Notes: a model not told the origin generated them from the letters alone. A DNA stretch of 33,568 bases from Actinophytocola sp. (GCA_009377475.1 WHTY01000052.1:1-33568); one strand, 5' to 3'. Counted from the stretch's first letter, positions 1 through 9,110 are shown. Translations and numbers: made by a program.

Positions 1-15
1 CGACAGAGGAGCGAC

Positions 16-1500
16 ATGCATTTTTCGGTGCTGCCGGACCTGCGCGCGGAAGAGCGCCCTGATGCTGCCTGCATCGCTGACGACTCCGCGCAGCTGACCA
101 ATGCCGAGTTCTTGTCCCGTGTGCATGCCGCCGCGGCCGCATTGCGGCGGCGCGGCGTCGGCGACGGCGACGTGGTCGCGGTCATGCGGCCCAACCGGCT
201 CGACCTGGTGATCACGCTGTTCGCCGCATGGCGGATCGGCGCCGCCGTCACGCCCATCAACCCGGCATTGACCGCCGGCGAGGCGGAGTACCAGATCAAC
301 GACTCCGGTGCGATGGTGACCATCGCGGAGGACAGCGCGCTGTCCGGCCCCACCATGGCGCCCGCCGAGCTCGCGGCCGAACCGAACGGCACGAACGACA
401 CCGACAAAGCGGTCGGCGCCGTCGCGGCCGATGACGATCGGCTGGCGCTGCTGATCTATACCAGTGGAACGACGGGCAAGCCCAAGGGCGTGATGCTCGA
501 TCACGCCAACCTCATGGCGATGTGCGAGATGGCGATCTCGGCTGTCGATCTGACCGACGCCGACCACAGCCTGCTCATCCTGCCGTTGTTTCACGTCAAC
601 GGCATCGTCGTGAGCGTACTGTCGCCGCTGCTGGCGCGCGGTCGCGCGACGATCGCGGGCCAGTTCAGCCCGACGACGTTCTTCCGGACCGTCGAGCGGG
701 TACGGCCGTCGTACTTCTCAGCGGTGCCCGCCATCTACGCGATGCTGACCGCGCTGCCGGAGGACGAACGCCCCGACGTCGCGTCGCTACGGGTGGCTGT
801 CTGCGGCGCGGCGCCGATGCCCGCGGAACTCATTGACCGCTTCGAGCTGCGCTACGGCATCCCGATCGTCGAGGGCTATGGGCTATCCGAAGGCACCTGC
901 GCGTCGACCATCAACCCGATCGACGGGGTGCGCAAACCGGGCACGGTCGGGCTGCCGTTCCCCGGCCAGGAGGTGGCCATCATGGACGACGCGGGCCGGG
1001 TCGTGCGGCGAGGGGAGACCGGAGAGGTCGTCATCAGCGGCCCCAATGTGATGCGCGGCTACCTCAACAAGCCGGAGGCCACCGCCAAGACCGTCGTCGA
1101 CGGCTGGTTGCACACCGGCGACGTCGGCTACTTCGACGAGGACGGTTACCTCGTGCTCGTCGACCGGATCAAGGACATGATCATCCGGGGCGGCGAGAAC
1201 GTCTACCCGAAGGAAATCGAGTCGGTGCTCTACCGCCACCCTGGCGTTCTTGAGACTGCCGTGGTCGGCGCGCCGCACGACGTGCTCGGTGAGGTGCCGC
1301 TCGCTTTCGTCGCCACTCGGCCCGAGGCGACGGTCACCGCCGACGAGCTGCACCAGCTGTGCCGGGAGTCGCTGTCGAAGTACAAGCTGCCCGACGAGAT
1401 TCACTTCGTCGACTCGTTGCCGAAGAACCCGGTGGGAAAGATCGACAAACCGTCACTGCGCACGCGGCTGACCGACCTCACTCGAGGCGCGACGGTATGA
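16..1500 (+). CDS. AMP-forming acyl-CoA synthetase (AlkK/FadD-like)
   Basis: This 494-residue protein is a class I adenylate-forming enzyme. The family activates a carboxylate with ATP and transfers it to CoA. The P-loop-like motif YTSGTTGKPKG lies at about residues 150-160, followed by the A5 motif GYGLSEG near 290, GWLHTGDVGY near 365, the hinge region DRIKDMIIRGGENVYPKEIE near 380-400, and the C-terminal catalytic lysine in PKNPVGKIDK near 475. All core motifs are intact and the length is normal for the family. The ATG start has a GAGGAG ribosome-binding site at 6-11. The stop overlaps the next gene (ATGA), so the two are probably co-translated. Because it sits beside alcohol and aldehyde dehydrogenases and AlkB, I infer that it activates the fatty or alkyl acid end product. 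The exact chain length is unknown. Confidence 0.9.
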   Translation: MHFSVLPDLRAEERPDAACIADDSAQLTNAEFLSRVHAAAAALRRRGVGDGDVVAVMRPNRLDLVITLFAAWRIGAAVTPINPALTAGEAEYQINDSGAMVTIAEDSALSGPTMAPAELAAEPNGTNDTDKAVGAVAADDDRLALLIYTSGTTGKPKGVMLDHANLMAMCEMAISAVDLTDADHSLLILPLFHVNGIVVSVLSPLLARGRATIAGQFSPTTFFRTVERVRPSYFSAVPAIYAMLTALPEDERPDVASLRVAVCGAAPMPAELIDRFELRYGIPIVEGYGLSEGTCASTINPIDGVRKPGTVGLPFPGQEVAIMDDAGRVVRRGETGEVVISGPNVMRGYLNKPEATAKTVVDGWLHTGDVGYFDEDGYLVLVDRIKDMIIRGGENVYPKEIESVLYRHPGVLETAVVGAPHDVLGEVPLAFVATRPEATVTADELHQLCRESLSKYKLPDEIHFVDSLPKNPVGKIDKPSLRTRLTDLTRGATV

Positions 1501-2906
1501 CCACCGCGATCGTGGTGGGGGCTGGTCCGAACGGGCTGGCCGCCGCGGTCACCCTCGCCGAGGTAGGCGTCGACGTCACGGTCATCGAGGCGGCGGACGA
1601 GATCGGCGGCGGCACTCGCAGCGGCGAGCTGACGCTGCCAGGGCTGCTGCACGACCACTGCTCAGCAGTGCATCCGATGGGAATCGGATCCCCCTTCCTG
1701 CGATCGCTCGACTTGGAGCGCCACGGCGTCTCCTGGTGCTGGCCCGAGGTGGACCTGGCACACCCTCTCGATGATGGGGGCGCCGGTGTCATGGTGAGGT
1801 CGATTGGGGACACCGCCGAGGGTCTCGGCCCGGACGGCCGTCAATGGCGACGGCTGTTCGGGCCACTCGCGGACGACTTCGACGAGTTGGCCGAAGACTT
1901 GCTGCGGCCGGTCGTCCACCTGCCGAAGCATCCACTCAAACTCGCGCGGTTCGGCCCGCGTGCGCTGCTGCCTGCCACCATGCTCGCCCGGCGATGGCGC
2001 ACCGACGCGGCACGGGCGTTGTTCGCGGGCGTCGCGGCGCACGTGTACTACCCGTTGACCGCGCCGACGACGGCCGCGCTCGGCACGATGATGATCGCCT
2101 CGGGGCATCGGTTCGGCTGGCCGGTGGCCAGGGGCGGCTCCCGCACCATCACCGACGCACTCGCCGCGATCCTCGCAGAGCACGGCGGCAAGATCGAGAC
2201 CGGCGTCCGGGTGCGTGCCATCGACGAACTCCCGCCTGCCGACGTGGTGATGCTCGACGTCACTCCCGGCGCCGCCGCCGACATCCTCGGCGACCGGCTG
2301 CCTTCGCGGGTGCGCCGCGCCTATCGGCGGTTTCGCCATGCTCCCGGCGCGTTCAAGCTGGACCTCGCGGTCGATGGTGGCATTCCCTGGCGCAACGACG
2401 CCTGTCGCAAGGCTGGCACGCTGCACCTTGGCGGCACGCTCGACGAGGTGGCGCACACCGAGCGGGAGATTCATGCCGGCCGGATGCCGGATCGTCCCTT
2501 CGTGCTCGTGGCGCAGCAGTATCTCGCCGATCCATCGCGATCGGCGGGCGACGTGCACCCGATCTGGGCTTACGCCCATGTCCCGCACGGCTACACCGGG
2601 GACGCGAGCGAGGCGATCATCGACCAGATCGAGCGGTTCGCGCCGGGGACGAGGGAGCGCATCGTCGGACGGTTCGTCCGCTCGACAACCGACATGGCCG
2701 CCTACAACCCGAACTACGTCGGCGGCGACATCATCACCGGCGCCAACACGCCTCTTCAGGTGGCGATGCGCCCACGGATCGCGCTCGATCCCTATGCCAC
2801 CGGGGTCGACGGGGTGTATCTCTGTTCCGCGGCGACACCGCCGGGCGCAGGCGTGCACGGCATGGGCGGGTACAACGCAGCTAGCTCCGCGCTTCGCGGG
2901 AGGTAG
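1497..2906 (+). CDS. FAD-dependent oxidoreductase, CrtI/PYROXD2-like (COG1233)
   Basis: This 469-residue flavoprotein has an N-terminal Rossmann motif, VVGAGPNGLAAAVTLAEVG, followed by an acidic residue ending the second strand (VIEAADEIGGGTRS). The C-terminal FAD signature reads GVYLCSAATPPGAGVHGMGG. That arrangement is typical of phytoene desaturase-like and PYROXD2-like oxidoreductases. The family removes hydride from, or isomerises, hydrophobic substrates. I chose the ATG at 1497 because it overlaps the upstream TGA (ATGA) and places the dinucleotide motif at the very N-terminus; a longer reading frame upstream has no such support. No carotenoid biosynthesis genes are nearby, so a carotenoid role is unlikely. 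A role in oxidising an alkyl or terpenoid intermediate is possible but is only inferred from the operon. Confidence 0.85.
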   Translation: MTTAIVVGAGPNGLAAAVTLAEVGVDVTVIEAADEIGGGTRSGELTLPGLLHDHCSAVHPMGIGSPFLRSLDLERHGVSWCWPEVDLAHPLDDGGAGVMVRSIGDTAEGLGPDGRQWRRLFGPLADDFDELAEDLLRPVVHLPKHPLKLARFGPRALLPATMLARRWRTDAARALFAGVAAHVYYPLTAPTTAALGTMMIASGHRFGWPVARGGSRTITDALAAILAEHGGKIETGVRVRAIDELPPADVVMLDVTPGAAADILGDRLPSRVRRAYRRFRHAPGAFKLDLAVDGGIPWRNDACRKAGTLHLGGTLDEVAHTEREIHAGRMPDRPFVLVAQQYLADPSRSAGDVHPIWAYAHVPHGYTGDASEAIIDQIERFAPGTRERIVGRFVRSTTDMAAYNPNYVGGDIITGANTPLQVAMRPRIALDPYATGVDGVYLCSAATPPGAGVHGMGGYNAASSALRGR

Positions 2907-2948
2907 TGCTCGCTCCCGACACATCCGAGCCGATATCAGGAGGTCTGA

Positions 2949-4556
2949 GTGGCTGGAACCGAAACGTTCGACTACGTCATCGTCGGGGCGGGTAGCGCAG
3001 GGTGCGTGCTCGCCGCACGGCTGAGCGAGGACGCGGGCGTCAGAGTGCTGCTGCTCGAAGCGGGCGAGGCAGACGACGCCGACGAGATCGCCATCCCCGC
3101 CGCGTTCTCCAGCCTGTTCAAGACTCGCTGGGACTGGAACTACGAGACCGTCGAGCAGAAGCAGCTGGACGGCCGCCGGGCCTACTGGCCGAGGATGAAA
3201 GCCCTCGGCGGTTGCTCGTCGATGAACGCGATGATCTACATCAGGGGCAACCGGCTCGACTACGACGGCTGGCGGGACGAGTACGGGGCGTCCGGCTGGG
3301 GCTACGAGGAGGTGCTGCCCTACTTCGTGCGCGCCGAGTCCAACACCCGGTTCGGGCAGCCATTGCACGGCACGAGCGGCCCGCTGCACGTCGAGGACCG
3401 CCGGTTCACGCACGAGCTCACCCGTAGCTGGGTCGACTCCGCCGTGGCATGGGGCTGGAAGCGTACCGACGACTTCAACGGCGCCGAGCAGGAAGGCGCC
3501 GGGCTGTATCAGGTGACCTGCAAGAACGGCAGGCGATGGTCGGTCGCCGACGGCTACCTGCGACCAGCGCTCGACCGGCCGAACCTCACCGTGCGTACCG
3601 ACGCGCAGGTCAGCGCGGTGCGCTTCGATGGAACCCGCGCCATCGGGGTGTCCTATCGCAAGGACGGACAGGAGCACACGGTGCACGCCGAGCGCGAGAT
3701 CGTGCTCTCCGGCGGCGCGGTGAACTCCCCGCAGCTGCTGATGCTCTCCGGCGTCGGCGCGGCGGCGCAGCTGCGCGAATTCGGTATCGACGTGGTGGCC
3801 GACCTGCCAGGTGTTGGACAGAACCTGCAGGACCACCCAATCGCGCCGATGCTCTGGTACACCAAGGGCACCAGTGACATCGCCGAGTTCTCAACGCCTG
3901 GCAGGCTGGCCCAGTGGCGGTTGTTCGGCCGAGGGCCGCTGGCGTCCAACATCGGCGAGGGCGGCGCGTTCTTCCCATCGCGCGGCGGACTCGCGGCTCC
4001 TGACCTGCAGGTGCACGTCGCGCCGACCGGGTTTTACGACAACGGGCTGCGTGAGCCGGTAGGGCGGATGTTCACCGCGGGTGCGACCCTGCTTGCGCCT
4101 GCCAGCAGGGGCAGCATCCGGCTGCGCTCCGCCGATCCGTCCTGGCACCCCGAGATCGACGCCAACTACTACGACGATCCGTCCGACCTGGACGCCATCG
4201 TGGCCGGTACGGCTGCTTTGCTCGAGATCGCGCGGCAGGCGCCGCTCAAGGACATGCTCGATCGGCCGTTCCTGCCAGCGTCGACTTCGGGCATCACCGA
4301 AGCCGAGCTGGCCGAGCATGTGCGGAACTGGACCCAGACGCTGTATCACCCCGTCGGTACCTGCGCGATGGGCGCTGGCGAGTCCGCCGTTGTCGACCCT
4401 GAACTGCGCGTGCGCGGGGTCGAAGGGCTCCGCGTGGTCGACGCATCCGTGATGCCGACCGTGACGCGCGGCAACACCAACGCGCCGACCGTGATGATCG
4501 CCGAGAAGGCGGCCGACCTGCTGCTCGGCCGCCCCGCACCGAAGGAGGTCGCATGA
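2949..4556 (+). CDS. GMC-family FAD alcohol dehydrogenase (AlkJ/choline dehydrogenase-like)
   Basis: This 535-residue protein starts at a GTG preceded by a consensus AGGAGG at 2938-2943 with 5-nt spacing. It shows the N-terminal FAD motif GAGSAGCVLAARLSE (about residues 13-27), GMC signature 1 (LGGCSSMNAMIYIRG, about 90-105) and GMC signature 2 (GGAVNSPQLLMLSGVG, about 255-270). The C-terminal active-site segment has HPVGTCAMG and a conserved Asn in RGNTNAPT. The family oxidises primary alcohols to aldehydes using FAD. In Pseudomonas alk clusters the relative AlkJ performs the alkanol step. Here the stop overlaps the aldehyde dehydrogenase start, which strongly suggests consecutive steps. There is no signal peptide. 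Choline dehydrogenase specificity is an alternative, but no betaine transport genes are nearby. Confidence 0.9.
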   Translation: MAGTETFDYVIVGAGSAGCVLAARLSEDAGVRVLLLEAGEADDADEIAIPAAFSSLFKTRWDWNYETVEQKQLDGRRAYWPRMKALGGCSSMNAMIYIRGNRLDYDGWRDEYGASGWGYEEVLPYFVRAESNTRFGQPLHGTSGPLHVEDRRFTHELTRSWVDSAVAWGWKRTDDFNGAEQEGAGLYQVTCKNGRRWSVADGYLRPALDRPNLTVRTDAQVSAVRFDGTRAIGVSYRKDGQEHTVHAEREIVLSGGAVNSPQLLMLSGVGAAAQLREFGIDVVADLPGVGQNLQDHPIAPMLWYTKGTSDIAEFSTPGRLAQWRLFGRGPLASNIGEGGAFFPSRGGLAAPDLQVHVAPTGFYDNGLREPVGRMFTAGATLLAPASRGSIRLRSADPSWHPEIDANYYDDPSDLDAIVAGTAALLEIARQAPLKDMLDRPFLPASTSGITEAELAEHVRNWTQTLYHPVGTCAMGAGESAVVDPELRVRGVEGLRVVDASVMPTVTRGNTNAPTVMIAEKAADLLLGRPAPKEVA

Positions 4557-6199
4557 GCACCCCGCAGAAATCGGCCAAGCCCGCCACGACAGCCCGGCGC
4601 GGCCGCAAGAGCAGCCCCACCGGCACCAGCGGTGCCAGCGGAGCTGCCACCGGCACCGCAGAGCGGACCACGTTCGACTCCATCGACCCCCGTACCGGCG
4701 ATGTCGTCGGCACCCACCCGGTGCACGAACAGCAGCAGGTCACCGAGGCCGTCGAGCGCGCAAGTGCCGCCGCCGCGTGGTGGTCAGGGCTGAGCTTCGA
4801 CGAGCGTGCCGATGCGCTCAACGCATGGAAGGGTGTGCTGGCACGGCGGATGGCGCAGCTCGCGCAGGTGGTGCACGCCGAGACCGGTAAGCCCCATGCC
4901 GACGCGCAGCTGGAGATCGTGCTCGCCATCGAGCACATCGCATGGGCAGCCAAGCACGCGAAGAAGGCCCTCGGCCCGCAGCGGGTCTCACCCGGCCTGC
5001 TGATGGCCAACCACAGGGCGGAGGTCGAGTACCGCCCGCTCGGGGTGGTCGGTGTCATCGGGCCGTGGAACTACCCGGTCTTCACCCCGCTCGGTTCCAT
5101 CGCGTACGCGCTCGCGGCGGGTAACGCCGTGGTGTTCAAGCCGAGCGAGCACACCCCCGGCGTCGCGACCTGGCTCGCGGAGGCCTTCGCCCAGGCCGTG
5201 CCAGACGCACCGGTCTTCCAGGTGGTCACCGGGTTCGGGCCGACGGGGGAGGCACTGTGCCGCTCCGGGGCGGACAAGGTCGCGTTCACCGGGTCGTCCG
5301 CGACCGCGAAACGGGTCATGCACGCCTGCGCCGACTCGCTGACGCCGCTGGTCGTCGAGGGTGGCGGGAAGGACGCCCTGCTTGTCGACTCCGACGCCGA
5401 CCTCGCCGCCGCCGCGGACGCCGCGGTATGGGGCGGCATGGCGAACGCGGGCCAGACCTGCATCGGTGTCGAGCGGGTCTACGTGCACGAGCGGGTCTGC
5501 GATGCGTTCGTGCATGAGGTTGTCGCCAAGGCGAGCCAGGTGCGTGCCGGGGTGGACAGGACGGCCGAGATCGGGCCGATGACGATGTCGTCCCAGCTCA
5601 ACGTCATCCGGGAGCACATCTCCGACGCGCTCAGCAGGGGCGGTACAGCGGTGCTCGGCGGGATCGACTCGGTCGGCGAGCGCTGCGCGCAGCCCACCGT
5701 GCTTGTCGACGTCCCTGAGGACTCGACGGCGGTCACCGACGAGACGTTCGGGCCGACGCTGACCATCGCCAGGGTGCGCGACATGGACGAGGCCGTCGAG
5801 CGGGCCAACAACACCAGGTACGGTCTCGGGTCGACGGTGTTCTCCAAGAGCAGGGGAGCCGAACTGGCCCGCAGGCTCCGTGCCGGGATGACAGGGGTGA
5901 ACTCGGTGATCGCGTTCGCAGCCGTGCCCGCGCTGCCGTTCGGCGGGGTCGGCGACTCCGGCTTCGGCCGGATTCACGGCGCGGACGGGCTCAAGGAGTT
6001 CACCGTCCCGAAGGCCGTTGTGACCAAGCGTTTCGACGTGCCGCTCGTGCTGACCACGTTCGCCAGGTCAGCGGCTGCTGACAAGGCCGTCGCCACGCTC
6101 ACCACGCTACTGCACGGGCGTGCCGGGACGCTGCCGCGCCGCGCGGGCCGGGCACGGCAGGTCGTCCGGGAGCTGGCGCAACGGCGCCGCCGCCGCTGA
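4553..6199 (+). CDS. NAD(P)-dependent aldehyde dehydrogenase
   Basis: This 548-residue ALDH superfamily enzyme starts at an ATG that overlaps the GMC stop (ATGA). The catalytic cysteine lies in NAGQTCIG (Cys303) and the general-base glutamate in VVEGGGKDA (Glu269). GPWNYPVF, FKPSEHTPG and FTGSS mark the cofactor pocket, and TDETFGPTL follows. The C-terminus carries an extra Arg/Ala-rich tail. The first 45 or so residues are low-complexity (Ser, Thr, Ala, Gly, Lys) and lie before the usual ALDH start; this extension is unusual but is in the same frame with no better downstream start. The expected reaction is fatty aldehyde to fatty acid, by context following the GMC alcohol dehydrogenase and feeding the acyl-CoA ligase. 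It resembles the coniferyl/alkanal type with a C-terminal membrane-interacting tail, which is inference only. Confidence 0.9.
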   Translation: MSTPQKSAKPATTARRGRKSSPTGTSGASGAATGTAERTTFDSIDPRTGDVVGTHPVHEQQQVTEAVERASAAAAWWSGLSFDERADALNAWKGVLARRMAQLAQVVHAETGKPHADAQLEIVLAIEHIAWAAKHAKKALGPQRVSPGLLMANHRAEVEYRPLGVVGVIGPWNYPVFTPLGSIAYALAAGNAVVFKPSEHTPGVATWLAEAFAQAVPDAPVFQVVTGFGPTGEALCRSGADKVAFTGSSATAKRVMHACADSLTPLVVEGGGKDALLVDSDADLAAAADAAVWGGMANAGQTCIGVERVYVHERVCDAFVHEVVAKASQVRAGVDRTAEIGPMTMSSQLNVIREHISDALSRGGTAVLGGIDSVGERCAQPTVLVDVPEDSTAVTDETFGPTLTIARVRDMDEAVERANNTRYGLGSTVFSKSRGAELARRLRAGMTGVNSVIAFAAVPALPFGGVGDSGFGRIHGADGLKEFTVPKAVVTKRFDVPLVLTTFARSAAADKAVATLTTLLHGRAGTLPRRAGRARQVVRELAQRRRRR

Positions 6200-6242
6200 G
6201 CACTTGGCGTGGACGGAGAGTACCTTTCGTGAGGTGAGTTCC

Positions 6243-7502
6243 GTGACGACCGACACGCTCGCGCGGGTCGCGTCGTCGGTGCTGGTCGATGCCGAGGTGC
6301 TGGCGCGCACACTGGTTGATGCGATCGCGACGGAGCTGCCTGAGCTCGCGGCGGACGCTCGGGTCAGGGAGCTGTTCGAGTGCACCGTGCTCGACAACGT
6401 GGTGAGCGCGCTCCGGGTGATCAGTGGTCGCAGTGAGGACGTCGAGCCTGTCGCGCCGCCTGTCGCGCTTGAGTTCGCTCGCAGGCTGGCCCAGCGGGGT
6501 GTGCCGCTGACGTTGATGCTGCGCGCCTATCGCCTCGGTCAGGCTATGTTCCAGCAGCACATGATCGCTCGTATCGCCGAGGAGGATGTTTCCGTCGGTG
6601 AGGTGGCGAGCGGGTCGATGGCGCTGTCGTCGTTCGTTTTCATGTTCATCGACGGGGTCTCGGAGCAGGTCGTCTCCGCCTATCAGCTGGAGTGGGACGA
6701 CTGGCTGCGGCATCGGAACGCCTCTCGGCTCGCCAAGGTGAGGGCGGTGCTCAATGGCAGGCTCACCGAGCGAGCCGACGTCGATCGCACGCTGGGGTTC
6801 GCGGTGGCGGCCTCGCATGTCGGCGCGGTGCTGTGGTGCGGCAACGACATGGACGACACCGGTGACGCCGACCGGTTCGCGCAGCTGGAACGCCACGCCG
6901 CGACGCTCGAGTCCGCGCTCGGCGCGTCGCCTCGGTCGTCGTTGCTGGTTTCGCCCGATGCCTTGACGCTGTGGGCGTGGATCCCGGCTGCGACTGTTGA
7001 CGCTGACGGCGTGGGTAAGGCGATGGGCGGTGCGGTGGAGGAGATCCACGCCGCGCTCGGGCAGCCTGCCGCCGGCCTTGACGGCTTCCGCGCGACGCAC
7101 CGCCAGGCGCTGCAGGCGCAGGCCCTCGCGCTTGCCGCCGACCCCGCGCATCGCATGCCCGTGATCGCCGCGTCGCAGCTGGGCCCGCTCGCGCTGGTGG
7201 CATCGGAGATCGCCGGGGTGCGCGCGTGGGTGCAGGACGTGCTCGGCGGTCTTGCGGTTGACGACGAGAACACCGCCCGGTTGCGGGAGACGGTTTGGTC
7301 GTACCTGTCGAGCGGGAGCAGCCTCAATACCGCGGCGGGCGAGCTGCATCTGCACAAGAACAGCATCCAGTACCGCATCCGCAAGGCGGAGGACGCAAGG
7401 GGCAGGTCGCTCAGCGAAGGGCGTATCGACGTCGAGGTGGCTCTGCTTGCGTGCCGCATCCTCGGTGCCACGGTGCTCCGGTCGCCGGATCCGGGGCGCT
7501 GA
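6243..7502 (+). CDS. PucR-type transcriptional regulator (copy 1)
   Basis: This is a 419-residue regulator. An N-terminal helical domain resembling RsbRD/PucR-associated sensors contains FARRLAQRGVPLTLMLRAYRLGQ. A middle CdaR-like region follows, and a C-terminal PucR helix-turn-helix contains LHKNSIQYRIRKAEDARG and ends ALLACRILG. I prefer the GTG at 6243 because GAGGTGA at 6231-6237 is well placed. A GTG at 6234 and a longer frame from 6120 are possible but would overlap the preceding ALDH or lack a ribosome-binding site. It lies 43 bp after the ALDH and just upstream of alkB, so it probably controls alkB or the dehydrogenase operon in response to a substrate. A clear paralogue lies at 11429-12727. 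The ligand is unknown. Confidence 0.85.
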   Translation: MTTDTLARVASSVLVDAEVLARTLVDAIATELPELAADARVRELFECTVLDNVVSALRVISGRSEDVEPVAPPVALEFARRLAQRGVPLTLMLRAYRLGQAMFQQHMIARIAEEDVSVGEVASGSMALSSFVFMFIDGVSEQVVSAYQLEWDDWLRHRNASRLAKVRAVLNGRLTERADVDRTLGFAVAASHVGAVLWCGNDMDDTGDADRFAQLERHAATLESALGASPRSSLLVSPDALTLWAWIPAATVDADGVGKAMGGAVEEIHAALGQPAAGLDGFRATHRQALQAQALALAADPAHRMPVIAASQLGPLALVASEIAGVRAWVQDVLGGLAVDDENTARLRETVWSYLSSGSSLNTAAGELHLHKNSIQYRIRKAEDARGRSLSEGRIDVEVALLACRILGATVLRSPDPGR

Positions 7503-7693
7503 GTCGCCTCGCGGCCGCGCGGCCATTGCGCTTTCCGAGTGGGTCTTTGGTCCTTGGACCGAACGACGTGGCGGACTTCGTTCCGCACGACGGTGACCCT
7601 TGTCACTGTCGTTCCTACCGTGACGTCAGTGGGCGGATTCCGCCTCGCGACCAGCACAAACTACCCATAAGCCTCGTCACGGAGGATGCGGTT
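7503..7693 (+). promoter_or_regulatory. alkB upstream region with four tandem dyads
   Basis: This 191-bp spacer precedes alkB and holds several inverted repeats. TTTGGTCC-TT-GGACCGAA (7546-7563) has one G-T wobble. ACGACGGTGAC-CCTT-GTCACTGTCGT (7587-7612) pairs over 11 bp with one wobble. The palindrome TGACGTCA occupies 7621-7628. GGCGGA-T-TCCGCC (7632-7644) is perfect. The first could be a weak terminator for the upstream regulator; the others are plausible operators. No convincing -35/-10 pair is visible. The alkB ribosome-binding site GGAGGA is at 7681-7686. Assignment to PucR or any other regulator is inference. Confidence 0.5.
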
Positions 7694-9109
7694 ATGAAGA
7701 GCTACTCACTCGCCACACCCGTTGAAGGCAGGGACACCTGGCGGGACCAGAAGCGCTACCTGTGGATGCTCGGCCTGCTCGTTCCGGCGTTGCCCTTCCT
7801 CGCAGCCGGGTTGCACGCCGCGACCGGGTTTGCGGCCTTCCTGTGGCTCGGTCCGGTGATGTTCCTCGTCATCACTCCGCTCATCGACCTTGTCGCGGGT
7901 CGGGATCCGACGAATCCCCCAGACGAGGTTATCGAGGCATTGGAGAACGACAGGTACTACCGCTGGGTGACGTACCTGTACCTGCCGCTGCAGTACGCCG
8001 GACTGGTTTACGGCATGTGGTTGATCGCGGCGGGGGGCGTCTCGCTGCTGGGTCAGATCGGCATGGCGTGCACGCTCGGCGTCGTCGCGGGAATCGGGAT
8101 CAACACCGCGCACGAACTGGGCCACAAGCGGGAGAACGTCGAGCGGTGGCTGTCGAAGGTCGCGCTGGCGCCGTGTTTCTACGGCCACTTCTACATCGAG
8201 CACAATCGGGGCCACCACGTCCGCGTCGCCACGCCGGAGGACCCGGCGTCCGCCCGGATGGGGGAGAGCTTCTACCGGTTCTGGCCGCGCACGGTCGCGG
8301 GGTCGTTGCGCAGCGCGTGGCGGCTGGAGAAGAAACGATTCGCGCGGCGGGACAAGCATCCGTTCAGCATCGGCAACGACGTCCTGAATGCCTGGCTGAT
8401 GAGCGTGGTGCTGTGGGGCGCGCTGATGGTGTGGCTTGGCGTTGGCATCCTGCCGTTCTTGCTGATCCAGGCGGTGTTCGCGTTCTCGCTGCTGGAGATC
8501 GTCAACTACATGGAGCACTACGGCATGCTGCGGCAGAAGGTCACCTCGGGCCGCAAGGAGCGCCATGAGCGGGTCAACCCGGCGCACTCGTGGAACTCGA
8601 ACAACATCGCCACGAACGTGTTGCTGTATCACCTGCAGCGGCACAGCGACCACCATGCCAACCCGACCCGCCGGTTCCAGGCGTTGCGGGACTTCTCCGA
8701 AAGCCCGGTGCTGCCCACCGGCTACACCGGGATGATTGCTGTCGCGATCATCCCGCCGCTGTTCCGGCGCATCATGGACCCGCTTGTTGTCGAGCACTAC
8801 GACGGCGACATCCGCAAGGCGAACCTGCAGCCGAGTAAGCGGGAGAAGCTGCTGGCGACGTACCCGCCGCCCGCCGACGGCACCGACGTCGAGCTGGCCA
8901 CCGACGACTCGGCGCGCACCTCAACCGACGACGTCGATGCCGCCCGCTGCCCCGGCTGCGGCTACACCTACGTCGTGGCGGAGGGCAACGAGCAGGAAGG
9001 CTTCGCCGCCGGTACATCCTGGTCCGAGATCCCCGACGACTGGTGCTGCCCCGACTGCGGTGTCCGCGAGAAGATCGACTTCGTCCCGCTGACCCGAGAG
9101 GCGGCCTGA
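7694..9109 (+). CDS. alkB: Alkane 1-monooxygenase fused to rubredoxin (AlkB-Rd)
   Basis: This 471-residue integral-membrane di-iron hydroxylase inserts O2-derived oxygen at the terminal methyl of alkanes or alkyl chains. The AlkB domain fills roughly residues 15-385 with several hydrophobic segments. It carries the three histidine boxes HELGHK (His140, His144), HNRGHH (His170, 174, 175) and LQRHSDHH (His317, 320, 321), plus NYMEHYGM around His275. After a Thr/Asp/Ser-rich linker, residues about 415-465 form a rubredoxin with Cys419-x2-Cys422 (CPGCGY) and Cys452-x2-Cys455 (CPDCGV). Such fusions are known in actinomycetes such as Prauserella and Dietzia. The ATG at 7694 has GGAGGA at 7681-7686; the open frame continues upstream without support. 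It is co-transcribed with the ferredoxin 2 nt downstream. The fused rubredoxin should deliver electrons directly; no rubredoxin reductase is in the window. Confidence 0.97.
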   Translation: MKSYSLATPVEGRDTWRDQKRYLWMLGLLVPALPFLAAGLHAATGFAAFLWLGPVMFLVITPLIDLVAGRDPTNPPDEVIEALENDRYYRWVTYLYLPLQYAGLVYGMWLIAAGGVSLLGQIGMACTLGVVAGIGINTAHELGHKRENVERWLSKVALAPCFYGHFYIEHNRGHHVRVATPEDPASARMGESFYRFWPRTVAGSLRSAWRLEKKRFARRDKHPFSIGNDVLNAWLMSVVLWGALMVWLGVGILPFLLIQAVFAFSLLEIVNYMEHYGMLRQKVTSGRKERHERVNPAHSWNSNNIATNVLLYHLQRHSDHHANPTRRFQALRDFSESPVLPTGYTGMIAVAIIPPLFRRIMDPLVVEHYDGDIRKANLQPSKREKLLATYPPPADGTDVELATDDSARTSTDDVDAARCPGCGYTYVVAEGNEQEGFAAGTSWSEIPDDWCCPDCGVREKIDFVPLTREAA

Positions 9110-9110
9110 C

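Noticed and set aside
1662..3836. A 724-codon open frame on the - strand opposite the CrtI-like and GMC genes
   Set aside because: It is antisense to two genes with clear FAD motifs, has His/Arg/Val-rich composition typical of GC-rich antisense frames, and shows no domain.
7295..7693. N-terminal extension of alkB by 133 codons
   Set aside because: It overlaps the PucR coding end and dyad-rich spacer; ATG 7694 with GGAGGA and homology starts there.
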